A DNA stretch of 64,000 bases from Fallopia convolvulus (taxonomy: Eukaryota > Streptophyta > Magnoliopsida > Caryophyllales > Polygonaceae). The position numbers and the translations under genes were made by a program. Shown piece after piece: positions 36,517 through 48,268 of the stretch. The stretch covers positions 35,093,683 through 35,157,682 of the forward strand of contig OZ024737.1 of NCBI GenBank assembly GCA_964016875.1. The letters are read 5' to 3'. Position 1 is the stretch's first letter, and every line of letters begins with the position of its first letter. The notes under the pieces are model-generated. The model was not told the DNA's origin. It made no database searches and was given only the letters and a program-made list of their open reading frames with translations.

Positions 36517-37949
36517 ATGTCGTATTACGCGAGAGGCCAGGACGACGTAGCCGACTTCGACGAGTACGACTCGACGCCGTACTCAGGCGGCTACGACATC
36601 CGGCTGACCTACGGCCAACCTCTCCCCCCCTCCGCCGACATCTGCTACCCTCCTTCCACCACTACCTCCCGCCAATGCGACGACGTCGTAGTTGACACCG
36701 ATCGTCCCACCTTCTCCTCCTCCTCCCAGCCTTCAGCCTACGCCGAAGACGCCCTCGACAACGAGTACAGGAGCTATTCCCGTCCCCGTCCCCGCCCTCC
36801 TCCTCCATTCTATGGTGGCCCTCCCCCTCCCGAGTTCGGGTACGGTCCACCGCCGCCCGGGCCTCCGCCCCCAGGGCCTCCGCCACCGGAGTTTGGAATG
36901 GGGAGGCCGGGCTACAGAGGAGGAGAGTTTGGTGGACCGGGTCCTGAATTCGGAAGGCCCGATCAGGACGAGTATGGATCTCGAGAGTACGAGAATCCAC
37001 GCCGCCATGGTCATAAAAAACATGTGAGTTTTCGATCCTGCTCTGGTTGACTTGATTTTTAGTTTGATCGGTGGCCGTTGACTTTATGAGTTTTTTTTTT
37101 TTGTACCCATTGTGTATTTGAATAAATTGGATCTGAACACCGTTTAATCGATCCAACCCGGCCTAATAATCAGTTGACTTCTACAAATACGAGATGATTG
37201 TGTATGAGATCAGATTTTTGCATAACGTTAAAAATTCACTATAATTAGAATGCCATTTTACTAGCGGCAGCCATCGTTTATTCAATTCCTTTCAAAATCA
37301 CACCCAATTTTGAGTTTCTTGCTGAGCAATTTGTTGAATTTTCTGTGTGCGATTTCAAGAATGCTTACTACGTGCCTTAAGTACAGTATAACGTATTACA
37401 AAAATGTGTGTTCGATCATGATCGATAGAAATAAAATACAATTACGTTCCTAGTGGTTTAGGGGGAAATCCCTAAAAAAGGGTGGTTTCCTGGAGTTGAC
37501 TTATGTATAGTTTAACTAGGATGCAATGATGCATATGCAATTCCATCGAGCCGATGAGCCGATCCATACATTACGCTCTACACGTGGATTAAAAGACTTC
37601 TAATAAATTTTGTCTCTAGATTAAGACTTTTAATTTCAACATCATATGATTCATATACAAAGTGTTAATAATGCAATAGAAAGGATGTTGTATCATCCGT
37701 AGAAAGGACGTTATATCATCCGTCATGATCCAAGTTTGAGTTGCTTGTTTAGTTTTTTTTTACAGATGTTGTTATACTATATGTTTGAATCGGTTAGCTT
37801 CTTTTTTTTTTCTTTGTGACCAATTTAAGTGCGAATGGCAGGGTGGCGATGATGATTCCAGTGACGATAACTCTGATGACTCTGACGAGGAAAAGAAGCA
37901 GCGCCGCCATGGCCGCCGCCACCACAACCATGGAGGCTACGATGACTAG
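36517..37949 (+). CDS. PLDRP1/At5g39570-like proline-rich low-complexity protein
   Basis: Two exons, 36517-37023 and 37842-37949 (TAG), join in phase and give 204 residues. The N-terminus has the family signature DEYDSTPYSGGYDI, followed by YGQPLPPS and ICYPPS, matching the start of the Arabidopsis protein At5g39570 (PLDRP1, reported as a phospholipase D regulated, RNA-binding disordered protein). The middle (about 85-130) is Pro/Gly-rich with PPPPEFG and GPPPPG repeats. The C-terminus is a run of Asp/Ser (DDDSSDDNSDDSDEE) and then Arg/His (RRHGRRHHNHGG). No folded domain or signal peptide is seen. It is much shorter than the Arabidopsis protein, lacking its long Tyr-Gly-Arg repeat section. 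TATA box at 36439. Confidence 0.85.
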
Positions 37950-38289
37950 ATCGATGGACTGTTCGATCATACACATCATTGGAATTCTGAATCCCGTTTT
38001 TGTTGTTTAACGTTTGCTTATCTCTTGCTACTTTTTTACCTTATATATGCATGTGCTATGTTTGAAGGTGTGCTTTTTGAAGAATATATAACTTTTGTTG
38101 TATGGGATGGCTACATTTCATATACATTTGATTGGGTCAGTCGAATGTTAGTGACAAACTGTTTTGGGCAAACCTTAATCAACGGAAAAAACGACTTGAT
38201 TTTGTGTTGGTTCTATTCAATTTGGAGAGGATACCCTCGGTGACTATAGTCGATATATCCTTTCAAAGGAAGCTGAATCAGTGGAAATC
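37950..38289. other. 3' UTR and intergenic DNA
   Basis: Probable 3' UTR of the preceding gene, then unremarkable sequence up to the TRIM element. Confidence 0.4.
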
Positions 38290-38869
38290 TGAAGAAAGTC
38301 CATGGCTCCCAATAGGTAGGTAAACTAGGAACGTGTCGATACATGAGAGTTATGGGTCTAACACATAAGCTTATGGAGTTCCATCCTAAAATCAATTGGT
38401 AATAGAAGGAATAACCTAAGGGTATATATATAATAAGCTTGATCTCTTTGGATTTCAGATGTAGGATATGTTATTATTCTCAACACGCTACCTCAAGTGC
38501 AACTAGGATGGCCAGTTGACCCTTGGGCATCGGTAAGTTCAGTAAGGTATATTAACGGGCGGGTAGCTGTAACTCGCTAAGCCCAACCCAGGGTAGTCGG
38601 TAAGTAAGGTAGATAACATGCAGGTAGCAGTAACTCGCTAAACCCAACCCAAGGTAGATAATGGGGCCCAAAACCGAACCGCTCTGATACCATGAAGAAA
38701 GTCCGTGGGCTCAATAGGTAGGTAAATTCGGCACATGTCGGTACTAGCACATAAGCCCATGGGGTTCCATCATATATCCAAGTGACAATAGGAGGAGTAA
38801 CCCAAGGGTATATATGTTAGGCTTGGTCTCTTTGGATTTCAGATGTAGGATATGTTATTATTCTCAACA
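38290..38869 (-). mobile_element. TRIM (terminal-repeat retrotransposon in miniature)
   Basis: Two direct repeats, 38290-38485 and 38693-38869, share TGAAGAAAGTCC at one end and TTATTATTCTCAACA at the other. Read on the minus strand they start TGTTGAGAATAATAA and end TTTCTTCA. The bases next to the right repeat, read on the minus strand, are TGGTATCAGAGCGG, the primer-binding site for initiator tRNA-Met, and mark the right repeat as the 5' LTR. Only about 207 bp separate the LTRs and nothing is encoded. A clean target duplication was not seen. Confidence 0.85.
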
Positions 38870-38957
38870 AAAGCTCATCCTTGAAGACGGCTTGGTTTCA
38901 TATGGTCCAAATGGTGTACAATAAAGTAGTGATTGCCATTGCTCAGGTGTGGAACTT

Positions 38958-39432
38958 GTTGGACCTTAAAACATAAGTCCATTGACGTGTTGCCCAAGAA
39001 GAAAACGAAGCTATGCGTGTTTCGGGCAACGATCCAAGATATGAAGAAGATTCCAAGAAGGCAATGGTCATCAAAATGAAGAAGGAAGATCATCGTCACG
39101 AAGAGAACCCATAAGCTCGGAAAACAGTTATGAACACCAGGGCCGCTCCTCCCGCGAACGTGAAAAGTGGACGATGGTTGAGATAAACTCCAATGAACGT
39201 GGGTACATGGTTTCAAACGTGGATAACGGCTAGAATAGGCAGAAATAAGTACAAAAAAACCACTTGTATAGAGGACACCTTGTAATCGTCGCGAGAACAC
39301 CCAAAGAAAAGGATCAATACGCAATTGCTTGTTTTTCCATCATTTCAATCGAACATCATCTATTTTCATATTCATTCAATTGTGACCCCAATTTAGGGCG
39401 TTAGAATAGTAAAATATTTTTCATCCAAAACA
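38958..39432 (+). repeat. Probable 5' LTR of a gypsy element
   Basis: It ends in CATCCAAAACA at 39432, directly before TTGGGCGCCCAACGTGGGGA, a gypsy leader/primer-binding type sequence. The start at TGTTGGACC (38958) is a guess. No second LTR copy is seen in the window. Confidence 0.45.
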
Positions 39433-41405
39433 ATTGGGCGCCCAACGTGGGGATTTACAATCGAAAAGGGTGTTTTGCACCAGATTTCTTGAAAACGATC
39501 AGTTACTATGAGCAATCCCGACAAAGGAAATCAAGAACAGAATGATAGGGTCGAGGAGCTAGAGCGCCAGGAGACATCGGCGACGCTTTGAACAGAATTG
39601 TCAGAATTCCCTTAGAGACTCCACGCCCTTGAGAAGGAATTGCCTGATCAACATGCTTGTAACGAAAGGCACAAAACCAGCATTGAGCAACTCACCTCCG
39701 ACAATGAGGGGCTACGTTCCCAGTTGCGGTTTGTTTCGTTTGTATGTCCACGTGCCAGAATGACAGACCAGGCACAGACCAACGGGGGCGCAGGCACATC
39801 CTGAGACTCGGCAGGGCAAGGCGAACGCAACACCGGCACGAAATTCATTACTCCACCTGCCACCATCCCTCGACGGTTATAACGAGTCTACGTTTGCCCC
39901 ACCCATCACTCAGGTAGAAATACCAAAGAAGTTCTCGGTTCCAAGCATGAACGCCTACGACAGAACGGGAAATCCAAACGAGAACGTAGCCATGTTTAAA
40001 CAAAAGATGATGATCATTGTCGTCTCGTATCATTCATGAGAGGTGCTGATGTGCAAAAGGTTTGGGGCTGCCTTCGTAGGACTAGCCGTAAAATGGTTCG
40101 TGAACCTCACTCGGGGAAGCATACGTTCTTTCGATAAGTTGATGGATTCTTTCCGGGTGCAATTCTCTAGTAGTCGGAAATTCGAGAAGCAGTCTAGCGA
40201 CATGTACCGGGTAGTGTAGAATCTGGAGGAATCTACCCGAGAATTCTTTGACAGGTTTAATTGGGAGAAAGTCTCCATCCCGCACTGTGATGTGCCAACT
40301 GCTATCGAAGCCTTTCGTCAAGGGGTCAACCAAGACAGAGACCTGTATAAGAACTCACAAGGCATCCTTGTCATAGCTTTGAAGATGTCCAAACCAAGGC
40401 GATCGTGCAAGTCCGACTCGAAGAAGATCTAAAGCTTAGAAAACCCGCAAGTGTGTGGGAAAGGGTGGAGAAGAAGGCCACAACTGACTACCGTTGGGAA
40501 CGTTGTGACCAACCCTACCGACGATCTCACACAGAGGCGGTTAAGGTGAACTTCGCCGACACAAGGCCAACTTCACTAAGGCTGGCTAAACCATTGCCTC
40601 CAAAGTACGATGAGTTCAATTTGGGTAAATCCCCCGAAGAACTCGTGAAAAATATAGCACTGATGGCACGAGGCATAAGGTGGCCGAAGAGAAATGAAAA
40701 GTCGTACCCAAACAGAGACATGAGCAAGTGGTGCAATTTCCACGACGATTACGGTCACGTGACAAAAGACCGCGTGGCTCTTAGAAGGGAAATCGCATTC
40801 CTCGTGTCACGAGGGAGAATAACAAAAGTAGCTCCAAATGCGCAATTCCCATGACCTTAGTGGAAGCATCAAACATGGAAAGGCCTACGTCGCTAGTACC
40901 CGCCCGAGTAGTGAACGTGATCACCAGGGGATTGAGCGTATGTAGGCTTACATACTCATCGGTTAAAAGAAACGCCAGAGAGAATACTTTTCGCCGACCA
41001 ATGCAGATGAAGAAAGACGTCATCAATCTCGCGATTGACTTCAACGAGAATGTCACCGACAGTCTGGAGGGACCTCACCACGACGGTCTGGTTATTTCCC
41101 TATCAATAGGGAATGTGCTCGTGAAAAGAGTGCTTATTGACACTGGTAGTTCCACCAACCTCATGATGCTCAGAGTGCTGAAAGAAATGGGTGTAAGTGA
41201 AGATGTCGTGGAGAAGAATCCAATTGCCTTGGTAGGTTTCAATAGAGAAGTGAAGCATATGGTCGGTGTCATATTCCTCCTTACATACGCAAAGGGCATA
41301 AACATCCAGGTTAGAGAAGCTATCTTGAAGAAGAGAACTTGTTCAATGGAAATGTTCAAAGGATCGTTCCTAAAGCGTATTGATTGAAGAATAAAGATGT
41401 GAACT
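39433..41405 (+). mobile_element. Ty3/gypsy gag-protease region, degenerate
   Basis: Bases 39890-40400 encode in broken frames a Retrotrans_gag domain (FSVPSMNAYDRTGNPNENVAMF, VKWFVNLTRGSI, FDKLMDSFRVQFSS). Frame 40405-40854 gives the rest of gag with YPNRDMSKWCNFHDDYGHVT, and frame 40851-41387 holds a retroviral-type aspartic protease (KRVLIDTGSSTNLM). Stops lie in gag (for example near 40037 and 40216). The RT-integrase part is absent. A solo LTR is inserted right after the protease frame, at 41405-41409. Confidence 0.8.
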
Positions 41406-41409
41406 TGGA

Positions 41410-43263
41410 TGTGACACCCCTATACCCTATGACGTATACTATGTAAAGCCTACCTCTTATATAAAGAGATAATTCACATATAGCAATTATCCATATAAGC
41501 ACAAAGCGGAATTAACAACCATAAAAGGTTGCACACACATATGCATTCACTTTTTTATACTAAAACATCTATTACTCTAACTTCTATTACAACCCATATG
41601 TCTATAATGCAAAATGAGGAGGAGAAGGTTGCATTAAGCTTCAGCCGGCCGACCTGTATGAATGTGACCTCTAAAAGAGACACACTTCAGAAAGTTCTAG
41701 TTGAACCTGAAAAATTGTTTTTGCGATTTACGTGAGTCGCATACTCAGTGAATATAAACCATCATCAATTATTTCACACAGAGCCAAACAATTTGTCAGT
41801 ATACATATTCATACATATTATATGTCATATATGAATTTACTATGCAAATGCAAATGCTGATGTTTCCGATTCTTTATTCTGTGAACTGTTCAAGCCTGAA
41901 TCTGCCCCGGGTTTCCATTACCAACTCTTTTCCATTACCAACTTCTCCTTTCTTTTCTTTTTCTTTTTCTTTTTTCCATTACCGCCATTACCAACTGTTA
42001 GGCATCTTAGGCCTCATTTGCTCAATTACCATCTCTTAGGCATCTCAGGCCTCATGTATGACCCGTAGGTCTCTTTTGTATACAAATTCAGGGCAAGACA
42101 GTCACAGATCCTTTTAATCTCATGCAATATGTTATGCAATCAAGTGCATCCTGTAACCATATATCATATGCCATCTGTTAACATACCTTTTGTGCAAACA
42201 ACTCTGGGATTTCAGAGCTATCACATTTATCCATATAATCCATAAAACACATATATCCATATAGCTCATATAACACATATATTCATATACCTCGTATACC
42301 ACATATAGCGCATATATCCATATATTCATATTTCACATATAGCACATAGGGTTGAATCTCCGGTCTATACTCACCTGTTTAAGGCAGATACTATATTTCT
42401 CCCCCCTTGACTTTGACCACGGTACTTGGGCTCCTATATGTAACCCAATGCAAATTAGGCTATTTACTCTTATAAACTCTAACCCCAAATGCAATGAAAT
42501 GCCAAAATGCATTATAACTTCTTGCATATATATCCAAATCCTTTAAAACTTGACAACAATAAACTATATATATAAAGGAATATTTTTTCTAGTTCAAACC
42601 TTTATGAAAAACTTGATAAAAGGGCTCCCTAATATCCTTACAAAACAAAACCCTAAAAATACTCTGAAATCTTTTACCGAATATATATCCGATATCGAAA
42701 ACACCCTCTAAGAACTATGAATCGACTGATTTTCAAATCAAAAGCAACTGTAGATCTAGATCTGGAAAAATTAGGAAAATCCAGATAAACCATTAACTAA
42801 TTAAAACTTACCAAATCAAACTTGTACTTCTGAATTAAAACCCGATAGAAGAAATCATGTACTAGATCCGATCAAAACAACAAAGTATACCAACTTCCTC
42901 TTGTTGTTTTGGTGTCAATCGCCCCTCCCCCCCTTTTTTAAACTCTCCCACTCCCAATTTTTTTTTGAAAGCTTACTGGTTAAAAAAAAAAATAAGCTAT
43001 GATATATATCCACTTATTTAAAGTCGGCAAAAATTTATTTAAAATCACAGTTTTCATCTTTAAATCTTTTTTACTACAAACTTTACCCTACAATAATTAT
43101 TAATTAACTTTTAGTTAAAAACTTTTTAAAATGTAATAAACTTAATTCGAAAATAAATAATACTTTTAAAAATTCACTATATATTATGTCAATATGCTAT
43201 GCATATGCTATTACTCTTATATGAATGCAAAAATGACGTATGTATTTTGGTCGGAATGTTACA
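41410..43263. mobile_element. Solo LTR with perfect 5-bp target duplication
   Basis: It starts TGTGACACCCC and ends GGAATGTTACA. TTGGA is found on both sides (41405-41409 and 43264-43268). The length is 1854 bp. The ends resemble those of Tekay-type chromovirus LTRs. No coding region lies inside. A solo LTR forms by recombination between the two LTRs of a full element. Confidence 0.85.
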
Positions 43264-43268
43264 TTGGA

Positions 43269-43985
43269 ACTTTGAGGTAAAGTTGAACGTGTTGAGGTAA
43301 TCTTTGGTATGGCTATTTTGTGTTGATTGAATTGGTTTCTTAGATTATAGGAACTAGTTAGTATTTTGGAAACTCGAGAAGGTTTTTAGAATAGAAAAGT
43401 TCCAATCTTTTCATCGTAATTAAGGAACTTTTAATAATACAAGTAGACTATTCAAAATCTTTAAAAAATATAGACGTTTACATATTCAACCAGTTGGCTA
43501 AAGTGAGGTTCCTTTATAAGAAATTGTATTCATAATTTTATTTGCTACTTGCTTATTTATTTACTCTGTTGTTCATGAAACTATCCTAAAAACAGTTCCT
43601 TGTATGATTCTAACACTCGTTGATCCTACACATCAATCAATGAGCTTTGACAAACGTATATATATATCAGCTTGCGAATAGGGATAAGAAATAAAAGAAA
43701 CAAAACAGATGATAATACAAAATTCAGTAGATTTATATGTTATACAAATCCTATGTCATAAGTCATAACTTGTTTTCAACCTCTGTTAATCAAAGACATC
43801 TAAAATCACCACATGATAACAATCAACCATATATAAGAACCAGAACCAGAACCACAACCACAACCGTTACTTTTTGGATTTCCTTACTACATCTTCACAT
43901 ACTATTTATTCAACATTTTTTTCTAATAAAGATAAAATCAATCAATAGAAAATATAGATGTAGTTTGATTTGAAGGTACATATGA
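43269..43985. other. Flank between solo LTR and peptide gene
   Basis: Its first part is probably the rest of the interrupted gypsy element. From about 43730 an ACCAGAACCAGAACCACAACCACAACC microsatellite-like tract (about 43840-43864) lies in the 3' flank of the peptide gene. Nothing else is seen. Confidence 0.4.
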
Positions 43986-44838
43986 TCAATTGACGTTGGC
44001 GGGCGCCGGAGGTTGAGAAGATGAGGGAGGAGGCCCAGGAGGAGGGGTAGTACAGGGTACGGGTAGTGCAGATCTTGAATTGAAGTTGGGCCCAGTCGGA
44101 ACGTAATCCATCAACTCAAATGTTTCCCTTGCACCCTGTCAACACACACATGGACCAAAATGTTTCAACATATTATCAAAAACAATCAGCCATTTTGAGA
44201 AAGTTTCTAATGGTTCCATTCATAGGGGTGTAAATGGCCTGAGCCGTTCATGAACAACTCGATGTTTGGCTCGACTAAATTTTAATCATGTTGGGCTCAA
44301 TCTGTAAAGTGATGCATAAGTTTTAAGGACACCCTAATGATAATATATAAACATTGTGAATTTTTTTTAGTGACAAGGAATCCACTTTTGGCGGTAAATA
44401 TCGGGTCCGTGAACTAACCAGCAAAAGACACTGACCAAATGTAAACCTCAAATGCAAGGCAAATTAAGTCCAAATTTCATTAAAAAAAGGGGAAAACACA
44501 CACTCACAGGGTAAGATTAAATGGAAGCAGAAACAGAAGCAGAAGACGATAACCAACCTTTGCAATGGTAGTATCAGACCCATCTCCTCCAATGGTAGAT
44601 TCCAGCAACTTCCTTCCATATCCTGTGAAGGATAACACCACCACAAACCACAATCAGAAACGGAATCAATCAGAGCACTCCACAGGAATCATATATTTTT
44701 GCGAACCAAACAAGCAAAAACAGAAACAGAGTCCTCTTGTGATTCCCCTTGCATACCAGTGGAAAAGGAGAGAGCTAGAAGCAGTGAAACAAGGAGAAAT
44801 GAGAGAAAGTAAGAACGACCCATGATCCCTTTCTCCAT
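43986..44838 (-). CDS. Small secreted peptide precursor with Asp-Tyr motif (PSY-like candidate)
   Basis: Three exons on the minus strand, 44838-44757, 44622-44558 and 44135-43986 (TGA), join in phase; 98 residues. Residues 1-27 are a signal peptide (YFLSFLLVSLLLALSFS). Next come a basic GRKLLEST stretch, acidic/Gly-rich GGDGSD, and RETFELMDYVPTGPNFNSR (52-70). The tail is Pro/Ser-rich (PPPGPPPSSSQPPAPA). An Asp-Tyr pair followed five positions on by Gly-Pro-Asn recalls plant PSY-type sulfated peptides (DY, then AN, then HDP), but the HDP part is missing. A secreted ligand is thus an inference; a short arabinogalactan-like or other cell wall peptide is the alternative. Gene structure is well supported. 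A TATA box lies at 45010-45017. Confidence 0.75.
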
Positions 44839-45009
44839 TTTGAGAAATGGGTTTTGTTCGAAATCTCAAAACTCTCGAGGTTTGGATCTGCCAAAAGTGT
44901 TTGTTGATTGTGCTGGGAATTTTAAGTGAATTGGAAGCAGCTTTAATTTTGAGCTCACTGAAACTGCAAGTCAAATTGGGGTTTCAGATCCAATGTGGGC
45001 GTGCTCCTT

Positions 45010-45017
45010 TTTATATA
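45010..45017 (-). promoter_or_regulatory. TATA box of the secreted peptide gene
   Basis: TATATAAA on the minus strand, about 172 bp upstream of the ATG at 44838. Confidence 0.55.
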
Positions 45018-45818
45018 CAGCTAATAGCTAGCGCAATATACGTTCTTCCTCAAAATCTAGATTCATAAAGTGGAAACCACATTTGATAACTCTTTTTAAC
45101 TTAAGCCAAAAGTCAACTGAGAAGGAGAGAATCTTGTTGGTTTTTTTATACAATAAATTTTCGAGGTGAAGGAATGGTGTCCTGAGATTGGGTGACGAGT
45201 GGGAGTTCTTACGGGTTTTTCTTTTTAACAAAATAGTGAGAGTTTAAACTTAGTGACAGGTACATATATTATTCTATTCGTGACTAGACGTACTCTAAAG
45301 AATAAGTATTATAGGAAAAATTAGTATCAAATTATTAAAATATAACTATTAAATTATTAAAGGCAGCTAGGTATCAAGTTATTTCTTTATTATAACAAAT
45401 AATAAGAAAACAAGACAGTTTTCTTTTATTTGTTAATACCACTCTCCAAGTCCCAAAGTATTCTCTAAGTACTATCATATACCCTTGGCTCGATTGTATG
45501 ATATGTGAAACGGTTTTTCTATCTTATGCCATAAAAATATTAATTATGGGAACTAAAATTCTAATAGAAAATTAATTAATCGTATTGAAAAAATAATTAA
45601 ACTTAAATAAATATAATTTTAAAATATATTACCAAGAAAAGATGAAACCAACAACTTAATTAAACATATAGTCAATTATCTCACAACTAGTCACGTACTT
45701 CACCACAAACCGTACTCTAGAAGAAACTCCTCCGAGTTACACAACATATACGGAGTATTTTTCTAATTCAATTAATATATTTCATAAACTTTCACACCCA
45801 CAAAACCCTTGAATTGAA
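45018..45818. other. Intergenic DNA between divergently placed gene ends
   Basis: AT-rich. It contains one TACGGAGTA at 45749-45757. No gene is seen. Confidence 0.4.
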
Positions 45819-48228
45819 CTAGGGGTTGATCTGGAAAAAACGAAGTGTGGTGGGATGCTTGGCCTCATTGAGTTTGTGAGGTTCAAGTACCTCAACTATG
45901 GTACCGTTTTCCAAAAGACAGACTAGATCAGCCACCCTTTGTATCTGTTTGATGCTATGCGAAACCATCACTATTGTCATCCCGCGCTTCTTTTTCAACT
46001 TCACTAGCACATCTTCTATGTTTTGCGCTGAGATCGGGTCCAATGCGCTGGTTGGCTCGTCCAATAGCAAAACCTTCGATTTTAAAACAATGGTTAATTA
46101 TATCAATCATTTTTTAAATAAAAAAATGCAAGTTGATCGAGTTAGAAGATGTTCAGTCAACTTAGAATATTAATGTCGATCAACCTTGCATATGAATAAT
46201 AGCATTAGTACACCACTAGGAAAAATGTCATGCACGTTAGTATGAATAGGTACCTCAGGGTCATTTGCTAAAGTTCTAGCAAGTGCAACTCGTTGAGCTT
46301 GGCCAACCGAGAGCTCATCGTGATTCTTGTGGGAGAAGGATGAATCAAGATCAGCAAGGCTTAGCAACCTACACACTTCGTCATCACTAAGATTCTTACC
46401 CTTTAACTTTGGTCCATATCGAACATTATCTGCCACTGTCCCTGATACGGACGTACAATCAGAGAACATGCCATCAAAAATTAAGCGTCGTCCTAAGAGA
46501 TATGAGGATTAATATTCTAGAATTTAGATTAATAAATTTAGTAATTTTAGATTAATAATTTCAGTTTTAGCAGAATATTGAATTAATGTAATTTTTATAA
46601 ACTAGAGCTTAGCTCCCTTTCCGGGTTTTCTTTACGATTCTTTCCCGGAACGCTTTTCTTGAACCGTTAGGGCTTAGGTATAAATACTCTTGTGTATCTT
46701 CTCATAAAGTTATCCAAGAAAATAGCTTTGCCCTAATTTCCTTTAGCTTCTTAATTTTCCTGCCTTTGCTTATCTCGAGTCGGATTCCACACCGGAATAG
46801 GCTCAATCCCCTTGACCAACAAGGGTTTGATACGCGGTCTACACCGGGTCTGTATCAGTCCATGTGATTGCATATACATGATTGAATCCTCATTCTAAAA
46901 ATATCATCCGTCATCTCTAAGTTTCTTACCCTCAAAGTTTACTAAAAAAATTCTCTTCCCGTGATAACTTAGTGGCACTTGATCTTGATGGATGTTAAAG
47001 TTCGTGGGCCATAAATCGGGAGAGGTCATGCAAATATAAGTCCAGTACAAAAGCTCAGTGGAGTTGGATCATAAAATTAGTTGGCAATAGGATGAGTAAT
47101 CCACTAAACTTATATATTAGGCTCGTTTACTGTTAATCCGATGTAGGAAGAGTATTATTCTCAATAGTGGAATATTCAAAATCTTGTAACTATCATTCCG
47201 AATTTGTAAAATTTCAATGCTGCCATATGAAACTCTGAAATCGCAATGTTAGGAATTTAAAGTGATCAAGGTCTTGTAGAAAAATAACCTTTTTTGGTCG
47301 AGAAAGCAGGCGTCCCTACGTGACGTTTATTAGAAAAGGAGAAACAAACTAGTTACGAGTAAGGCGGGAGAACGTCCTACCTATAACATAGTCCAACAAC
47401 AAAGGAAAAACACCATCTGGTGGATCAACAAGTTTAAAGAAATCAACAGGAAAAGAGAAGGTAAGACTAGAGAGGGAGTCGACGATAACATTCGCTTCCT
47501 TAAAGATATGATTAACTCGGACATTCCAATCCCAAGCAAGGAAGCTTTGGCACTGCAAACTATATATGTTGAAAAGGAGGTGAGATGAGCGTAATGAATT
47601 CTGAACGAGATCAATCGCGATAATAGAATCAGACTTTAAACAAATAGTTTTTAACCCTTTGTCCAAGCGAGTTGACTTCCAATCTTGGGGGAGAAAAGTA
47701 ACCTTTATTTTATAGCCGAACAGTTACTTTTTGGTAGCCAGATAAGGTGTTTGACAAAACTAATCAATTGATTGCCTTTTTTAAGATTTTTATACACACG
47801 GTTTGAGATGTGAAGCGTACGACGTACTGACCTTGGAAGAGAGCGGGCAACTGGAAGAGCATCCCCACCCTACGCCGCAGATCCACGACGTCAAGATCGC
47901 ATACATCACAGCCGTCCAGGAACACCGTCCCCTGTGGAGGCTCCCACAGCCGATTCAGTGCCCTCAGGAACGTCGATTTCCCGCTCTCGCTGGGCCCCAC
48001 TATCCCCACGATCCTACCGCCCGCTATGTCCACGTCCACCCCGTTTAGTATACACCCGCCCGCATCCGATTCCTTCCTCAGCCCCCGCACTCGTACCTTT
48101 ACCCCCTCTTCTTTCACTTCCCCCGCGCTCTCAACCACCAGCAGAAGCTCGGTCGCCTCTTCATCCTCTACCTGGGAAACTATTTCTATAAAACAACAAA
48201 TTAAAATCAAAACCGGAACCATATACAT
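45819..48228 (-). CDS. STAR1: STAR1/ABCI17-like ABC nucleotide-binding protein, start uncertain
   Basis: Three exons in phase: up to 48228-47832, 46441-46254, and 46073-45819 (TAG); about 279 residues if ATG 48228 is used. Motifs: Walker A GPSESGKST (78-86), Q-loop MLFQLP, signature LSVGQ (176-180), Walker B VLLLDEP (196-202), D-loop ALDP, and switch His in VSHSIKQ. This is the soluble ABCI subunit that, with membrane partner STAR2/ALS3, moves UDP-glucose and gives aluminium tolerance. Walker A normally reads GPSGSGKST; here the second Gly codon is GAG (47986-47988). The first 20 residues are hydrophobic and unlike the family, so the true start may be in an unseen upstream exon joining at 48171. 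The 1.4-kb intron holds several transposon pieces. Confidence 0.85.
46576..46860. other. LTR-like remnant in the STAR1 intron
   Basis: TATAAATACTCTTGTG at 46679 and a stretch ending CACCGGGTCTGTATCA look like the transcribed part of a plant LTR. No partner copy is present. Weak call. Confidence 0.3.
46985..47178 (-). mobile_element. Solo LTR related to the 38.3-38.9 kb TRIM
   Basis: It shares with the TRIM LTRs the order GTGGG..CATAAAT, CAATAGGATGAGTAA, TATATATTAGGCT, CCGATGTAGGA and TATTATTCTCAATA. It lies in the STAR1 intron. Confidence 0.6.
47349..47666 (-). mobile_element. LINE RNase H-like fragment in the STAR1 intron
   Basis: The minus-strand frame encodes KTICLKSDSIIAIDLVQNS and WNVRVNHIFKEANVIVDSLS, the second half of the plant LINE RNase H-like domain. 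The N-terminal half is missing. It is in the same orientation as STAR1. Confidence 0.7.
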
Positions 48229-48268
48229 ATCTTATGATAAATTAATTAAAAAGAATATATATATATAG

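Noticed and set aside
36330..37156. Alternative frames over the PLDRP1-like first exon
   Set aside because: The chosen frame matches the family N-terminus and splices in phase to an exon with matching acidic/His-rich tail; the others do not.
38875..39324. 149-codon minus-strand frame
   Set aside because: It lies in the probable gypsy LTR, has no recognised domain and is antisense to the element.
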